Assembly (NCBI GenBank): GCA_025455345.1
Contig: JALOMS010000160.1
Location: 1-8,811 of the forward strand
Length of the DNA: 8,811 nt
Direction of reading: 5' to 3'
Origin: Thermoflexibacter sp.
Lineage (GTDB): Bacteria > Bacteroidota > Bacteroidia > Cytophagales > Thermoflexibacteraceae
Shown: piece after piece, positions 6,449-8,811 of the stretch
How the letters are laid out: each line of letters begins with the position of its first letter
How positions within the stretch are numbered: position 1 is the stretch's first letter
The notes under the pieces: model-generated
What the model saw: the letters and a program-made list of their open reading frames with translations, nothing else
Database searches by the model: none
What the model was told of the DNA's origin: nothing
Translations under genes and position numbers: made by a program

Positions 6449-6952
6449 TCAATACTTGTTTTTTTCATAAACAACAAAATCAAAATCAAAACTATTTTTT
6501 TCGTCTTTTTTATGCTTTTCTCTACTTATTTCAGTCCACTCGGCTGAAGCAATCAGAGGGAAATACGCATCGCCTTCTACGGTAGCGTGTATCTCTGTGA
6601 TGTACAAGCGATGCAAAAAAGGCATAGCAAGGCGATAAATCTCTGCCCCCCCAATGATAAAAAGCTCATTTTCTTGCTTTTCTTGGGCGATTTTGATACC
6701 ATCTTCTAAGGTATCTGCCCAAAACAAGTTTTCTTCTTGAGTAATACTTGGTAGATTTCTGGACAAAACTATGGTAGTACGCTGGGGAAGTGGCTTGCCA
6801 ATAGACTCAAAAGTCTTTCGCCCCATAAGTAGGTGGTGGTGGAGCGTAAGTTGTTTAAAATACTTCAAATCAGCAGGTAATCTCCATGGAAGTTGATTAT
6901 TCTTACCGATGACGTGATTGGTAGATTTGGCAACAATCGCAGCAATAATCAT
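6449..6952 (-). CDS. folA: Dihydrofolate reductase
   Basis: The 167-residue enzyme reduces dihydrofolate to tetrahydrofolate with NADPH in the cytosol, supplying one-carbon units for thymidylate and purine synthesis. Family motifs in order: an N-terminal strand AAIVAKS, then VIGKNNQLPWRLPADLKYFK (14-33) with Trp23 and the substrate-binding acid Asp28; MGRKTFESIG (43-52) with the NADPH-binding Gly-Arg-Lys-Thr; Arg59 at the position that binds the folate glutamate tail; IVLSRN (61-66); FIIGGAEIYRL (98-108), the second cofactor loop; and the C-terminal FDFDFVVYE strand. Length is normal. Its ATG (6952-6950) overlaps the TGA of the upstream gene as ATGA, so the two are translationally coupled. 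Its TGA (6451-6449) directly abuts the stop of the opposing ATPase-like gene. Confidence 0.97.
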   Translation of the reverse strand: MIIAAIVAKSTNHVIGKNNQLPWRLPADLKYFKQLTLHHHLLMGRKTFESIGKPLPQRTTIVLSRNLPSITQEENLFWADTLEDGIKIAQEKQENELFIIGGAEIYRLAMPFLHRLYITEIHATVEGDAYFPLIASAEWTEISREKHKKDEKNSFDFDFVVYEKNKY

Positions 6953-7554
6953 AATACAGCAAAGGTTTCGTAAAATCGTTTGAATATACTTAATTCTCTG
7001 ATAGATAGCTTTTTACTTATCTCCAATATTTTCTTGTATTCAAAAGCAGATACCTTTCTTGGCATAAAAAAATCTTCTTCCTTGTCCAAAAATAAGAAAG
7101 CTAATAGTTTGATGAATAGAGGAGGAGTAGCTAATATCAGTTCTTCATTGTCCAAATGCTCCTGGGAGGCTAAGTTCCTTTTATTGGTATGATGTTTTTC
7201 TAATATGTCATCAATCATGTCAGAGATAACTTGGTAAAATCTGTCTTCCCACTCCTCAAAATGAATTACCAAATATTGCATAGCATGGACGATGGGGTCT
7301 CGCTTGAGAAAATAAGATTCTTGAGAAAGTTGGCGCGCCTTCCGATTGAGCATAAGTTCCTCAAAAAAAGTGATTTCTCTGTTGGATAGTGCCAAACTTA
7401 TCGCAGGAGTAAGCAAAATTAGTGCAGTAAAATCAAGCTCATCTATCTTGGTAAAAACCTCTTCCAATTCGCTGAAATTAGCTTTCAAAGTAGCAATACT
7501 TGTTTTCATTGCTGTTGGGGCAGATAATATCAAAAGTTCTTTTTCAGTAAGCAT
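6949..7554 (-). CDS. Unrecognised 201-residue helical protein coupled to folA
   Basis: I do not recognise this family. From the ATG at 7554 it has 201 residues, no signal peptide, and looks largely alpha-helical, rich in Leu, Glu, Lys and Phe. An in-frame TTG at 7566 would add four residues (MSNA) and is less likely. Three similar short motifs occur: LILSAP (8-13), LILLTP (45-50) and LILATP (139-144), each after one or more acidic residues and followed by a helical stretch, hinting at repeated units. A highly charged middle (about 98-137) includes HFEEWEDRFYQ and EKHHTNKR. The C-terminus is basic and aromatic (KRFYETFAVL). It overlaps folA by four bases (ATGA), so its product is made at the same time as dihydrofolate reductase; whether the roles are linked is unknown. 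It is divergent from dapD. Confidence 0.75.
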   Translation of the reverse strand: MLTEKELLILSAPTAMKTSIATLKANFSELEEVFTKIDELDFTALILLTPAISLALSNREITFFEELMLNRKARQLSQESYFLKRDPIVHAMQYLVIHFEEWEDRFYQVISDMIDDILEKHHTNKRNLASQEHLDNEELILATPPLFIKLLAFLFLDKEEDFFMPRKVSAFEYKKILEISKKLSIRELSIFKRFYETFAVL

Positions 7555-7558
7555 AGCA

Positions 7559-7590
7559 TTGGACAATAAGAATTTTTATAATTACTTTTG
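7559..7590 (+). promoter_or_regulatory. Candidate upstream promoter toward dapD
   Basis: TTG (7559-7561), 21 bp, then a perfect TAnnTTTG box, TACTTTTG (7583-7590). It points to dapD with a leader of about 160 bases. Its -33 box lies just upstream of the start of the divergent 201-residue gene. A chance match is possible in this AT-rich gap. Confidence 0.4.
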
Positions 7591-7658
7591 ATTTAAACTA
7601 TTTGGAATGAGGTGTTTATAAAAAAAATAGCATAAACCAAATAGTAAAACAAACATTC

Positions 7659-7691
7659 TTTGGCAAATTCGCTAATAATTCTGTTATTTTG
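7659..7691 (+). promoter_or_regulatory. Candidate dapD promoter
   Basis: TTTG (7659-7662) is followed after 21 bp by TTATTTTG (7684-7691), a 7/8 match to TAnnTTTG, with a start of transcription expected near 7697 and a leader of about 65 bases before the ATG at 7762. A dyad (7677-7710) covers the -7 box, suggesting regulation. Confidence 0.55.
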
Positions 7692-7710
7692 ATGCGTATA
7701 TAACAGATTT
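7677..7710. promoter_or_regulatory. Operator-like dyad over the dapD promoter
   Basis: CTGTTAT (7681-7687) and ATAACAG (7700-7706) are perfect inverted copies with a 12-bp spacer. Extended outward, AATTCTGTTAT and ATAACAGATTT match at 10 of 11 positions. The left arm covers the -7 box and the right arm lies just past the expected transcription start. This is the geometry of a repressor site. If transcription began upstream, the same arms could pair in RNA. Confidence 0.5.
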
Positions 7711-7721
7711 TTAGTTTAACA

Positions 7722-7746
7722 ATTCAAAAAATTTTTTATTCAAAAA
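7722..7746. repeat. Direct repeat and A/T tract in the dapD leader
   Basis: ATTCAAAAA occurs twice (7722-7730 and 7738-7746), 16 bp apart start to start, around the palindrome AAAAAATTTTTT (7726-7737). Such phased A/T tracts bend DNA, but composition alone could produce this. Confidence 0.35.
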
Positions 7747-7761
7747 CGATTTTAATTTACT

Positions 7762-8574
7762 ATGGATTTAAAACAAGTCATTGAAGCCGCTTGGAATGAT
7801 AGAAATTTACTCAAAGAGAAAACAACTATTGAAGCGATAAATACTGTCATAGAGGAATTGGACAAGGGTAGGCTAAGAGTAGCGATGCCTTTGGGTGAGG
7901 GTTGGGAAGTCAATGAATGGGTAAAAAAAGCAGTAATTTTGTATTTCCCAATACGAGAAATGCAGGTTTCAGAAGTAGGGATATTTGAGTTTCATGACAA
8001 AATGAAATTAAAAACAGGATACAAAGAATTAGGCGTAAGGGTGGTGCCTCCTGCGGTAGCTCGCTATGGCGCATTTATCAGTAAGGGAGCGATTTTGATG
8101 CCTTCGTATGTAAACATAGGTGCTTATGTAGATGCTGGAACTATGGTAGATACATGGGCTACGGTGGGGAGTTGCGCTCAGATTGGGAAAGATGTACATT
8201 TGAGTGGGGGTGTGGGCATTGGTGGTGTATTGGAGCCTGTACAAGCCGCTCCTGTCATTATCGAAGATGGTGCATTCATTGGTTCTCGGTGCATAGTGGT
8301 CGAGGGTGCAAGAATAGGAAAACAGGCTGTGTTAGGTGCAAATGTGGTCATTACAAGCAACTCCAAAGTCATAGATGTTACAGGAGATAAGCCTATTGAG
8401 TATAGAGGGTATGTACCCGAACGCTCTGTGGTAATTCCTGGGAGCTATACCAAGCAATTTGGGGCAGGTGGATACAATGTAAGTTGCGCCCTTATCATCG
8501 GAAAGCGAAAAGAAAGTACAGACCTCAAGACCTCTCTCAATGAGGCATTAAGAGAGAATGAGGTTACGGTCTAA
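7762..8574 (+). CDS. dapD: Tetrahydrodipicolinate N-succinyltransferase
   Basis: The enzyme transfers succinyl from succinyl-CoA to tetrahydrodipicolinate, a cytosolic step of the succinylase route to meso-diaminopimelate (peptidoglycan) and lysine. The 270-residue length fits the family. An N-terminal helical part (1-60) includes WNDRNLL and LDKGRLRVA. The hexapeptide-repeat left-handed beta helix runs from about 100 to 205, with clear turns at GAFISKGA, VNIGAYVDAGTMVDTWATVGSCAQIG, EDGAFIGSRCIVVEGARIG and VLGANVVI. Hallmark segments include RVVPPAVARYGAF (93-105), MVDTWATVGSCAQIG (128-142), the VEGARIG element (180-186), and the C-terminal GYVPERSVVIPGS (216-228). The ATG at 7762 has no Shine-Dalgarno but the N-terminus aligns with the family. 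No other dap gene is adjacent; it appears to be a single-gene unit with its own promoter, divergent from the folA pair. Confidence 0.97.
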   Translation: MDLKQVIEAAWNDRNLLKEKTTIEAINTVIEELDKGRLRVAMPLGEGWEVNEWVKKAVILYFPIREMQVSEVGIFEFHDKMKLKTGYKELGVRVVPPAVARYGAFISKGAILMPSYVNIGAYVDAGTMVDTWATVGSCAQIGKDVHLSGGVGIGGVLEPVQAAPVIIEDGAFIGSRCIVVEGARIGKQAVLGANVVITSNSKVIDVTGDKPIEYRGYVPERSVVIPGSYTKQFGAGGYNVSCALIIGKRKESTDLKTSLNEALRENEVTV

Positions 8575-8602
8575 ATAGATAGATTCGTAGTACCAGATTT
8601 TG
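8575..8602. other. Spacer after dapD
   Basis: Short non-coding spacer between the dapD stop and the nested inverted repeat. No hairpin plus T-tract terminator is seen here. Confidence 0.5.
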
Positions 8603-8718
8603 TAAGTAAGTGTGCATTTTTATTGTAAAATACGCTTTAGCGTGTTCTGCTCATTATCAAACACTTATACACCCTAAAGGGTATTTTACAGTGTCGATTT
8701 AATTTGCACACTTACTTA
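8603..8718. repeat. 116-bp nested inverted repeat, MITE- or REP-like
   Basis: Outer arms: TAAGTAAGTGTGCA (8603-8616) and its exact inverse (8705-8718), 14 bp, no mismatch. Inner arms: 8624-8645 and 8669-8690 match inversely at 20 of 22 positions, sharing TGTAAAATAC at the outside. Each inner arm holds its own small hairpin, ACGC-TTTA-GCGT (8632-8643) and ACCC-TAAA-GGGT (8671-8682). The only two mismatches between the arms are the G-C versus C-G exchange that keeps each local hairpin paired. No coding frame spans it. It could fold as one long stem or as a cross. It may be a non-autonomous mobile element, an intergenic repeat family, or an end structure for the dapD transcript; it lacks a good T-tract. 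Confidence 0.7.
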
Positions 8719-8752
8719 AGTAATTGAACTTTTCTAAGCGTTCTTTGTATTA

Positions 8753-8781
8753 AAGTCCCATTGGGACTTCCAGTCTGGGAC
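8753..8781. repeat. Short palindromes with TGGGAC direct repeat
   Basis: AAGTCCCA (8753-8760) and TGGGACTT (8762-8769) form a perfect dyad with a 1-bp centre. Directly after it CCAG-T-CTGG (8770-8778) forms a second small dyad. TGGGAC occurs at 8762-8767 and again at 8776-8781. The block looks like an interspersed palindromic repeat; copy number cannot be judged from this window. Confidence 0.55.
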
Positions 8782-8791
8782 GATATATTTG
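8760..8791 (+). promoter_or_regulatory. Candidate promoter at the right edge
   Basis: ATTG (8760-8763), 20 bp, then TATATTTG (8784-8791), an exact TAnnTTTG match. It would drive a gene beyond the window. Its -33 box falls in the centre of the palindrome at 8753-8769, so the palindrome could be an operator, or the box could simply be part of a repeat. Confidence 0.4.
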
Positions 8792-8811
8792 TAGAAAATG
8801 GAATTTTAGCA

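Noticed and set aside
6980..7192. Plus-strand frame opposite the 201-residue gene
   Set aside because: Ser/Lys-rich shadow; the minus-strand gene has the ATGA coupling to folA that supports it.
7567..7761. Possible lysine riboswitch upstream of dapD
   Set aside because: The leader from the nearer promoter is only about 65 bases and AT-rich; none of the conserved helices of the lysine riboswitch are seen.
8029..8390. Minus-strand frames (8029-8244, 8178-8372) and a +1-type frame (8154-8390) inside dapD
   Set aside because: dapD is unambiguous here; the alternatives are Cys/His/Ser-rich artefacts of the hexapeptide-repeat coding sequence.
8597..8725. Target-site duplication flanking the 116-bp inverted repeat
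   Set aside because: Bases next to the outer arms (TTTTG left, AGTAA right) are not direct copies, so transposition is not shown here.

Overview
The window looks like chromosomal DNA from a member of the Bacteroidota, probably of the Cytophagales/Flexibacter type. Three things suggest this: low G+C (genes by eye in the upper 30s percent, one intergenic stretch near 20%), start codons without Shine-Dalgarno sequences, and several upstream boxes matching the Bacteroidota promoter (TTG or TTTG, about 20 bp, then TAnnTTTG). The genes are mostly ordinary housekeeping functions. No CRISPR array, tRNA, rRNA or intact transposase was seen.

Left part (1-1023): the 3' end of an ATP-grasp ligase gene with a lysine-rich tail converges on a dgkA-type lipid kinase gene across a shared hairpin terminator (590-629). 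Middle left (1118-4697): four genes on the + strand, probably one operon judged by spacing. They encode a PhoA-family alkaline phosphatase lipoprotein, an HD-domain (dGTPase/SAMHD1-like) phosphohydrolase, a CcmB-like permease, and a small secreted DUF6150-type repeat protein. A 52-residue membrane protein gene too short for usual ORF cutoffs lies opposite (4829-4987, - strand), with a T-tailed terminator between it and the operon.

Middle right (4988-7554): a very AT-rich intergenic stretch leads to a lone 337-residue protein with the overall plan of an AAA/ABC-type ATPase. Its P-loop, Walker B aspartate and H-loop histidine are all replaced, so it looks like a pseudo-ATPase. Its stop codon abuts, with no base between, the stop of folA (dihydrofolate reductase). 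folA is translationally coupled (ATGA overlap) to an unrecognised 201-residue protein that carries three LIL-x-[AT]-P motifs.

Right part (7555-8811): dapD (lysine/diaminopimelate synthesis) is divergent from the folA pair. Its promoter carries a good dyad resembling an operator. After dapD come two non-coding palindromic elements: a 116-bp nested inverted repeat with compensating changes in its arms, and a short GTCCC/GGGAC palindrome with a promoter-like box at the window's right edge.

The observations most worth following are the degenerate ATPase, the hidden small membrane protein, the nested inverted repeat, and the dapD promoter dyad. No multi-gene novel system can be supported from this sequence alone.
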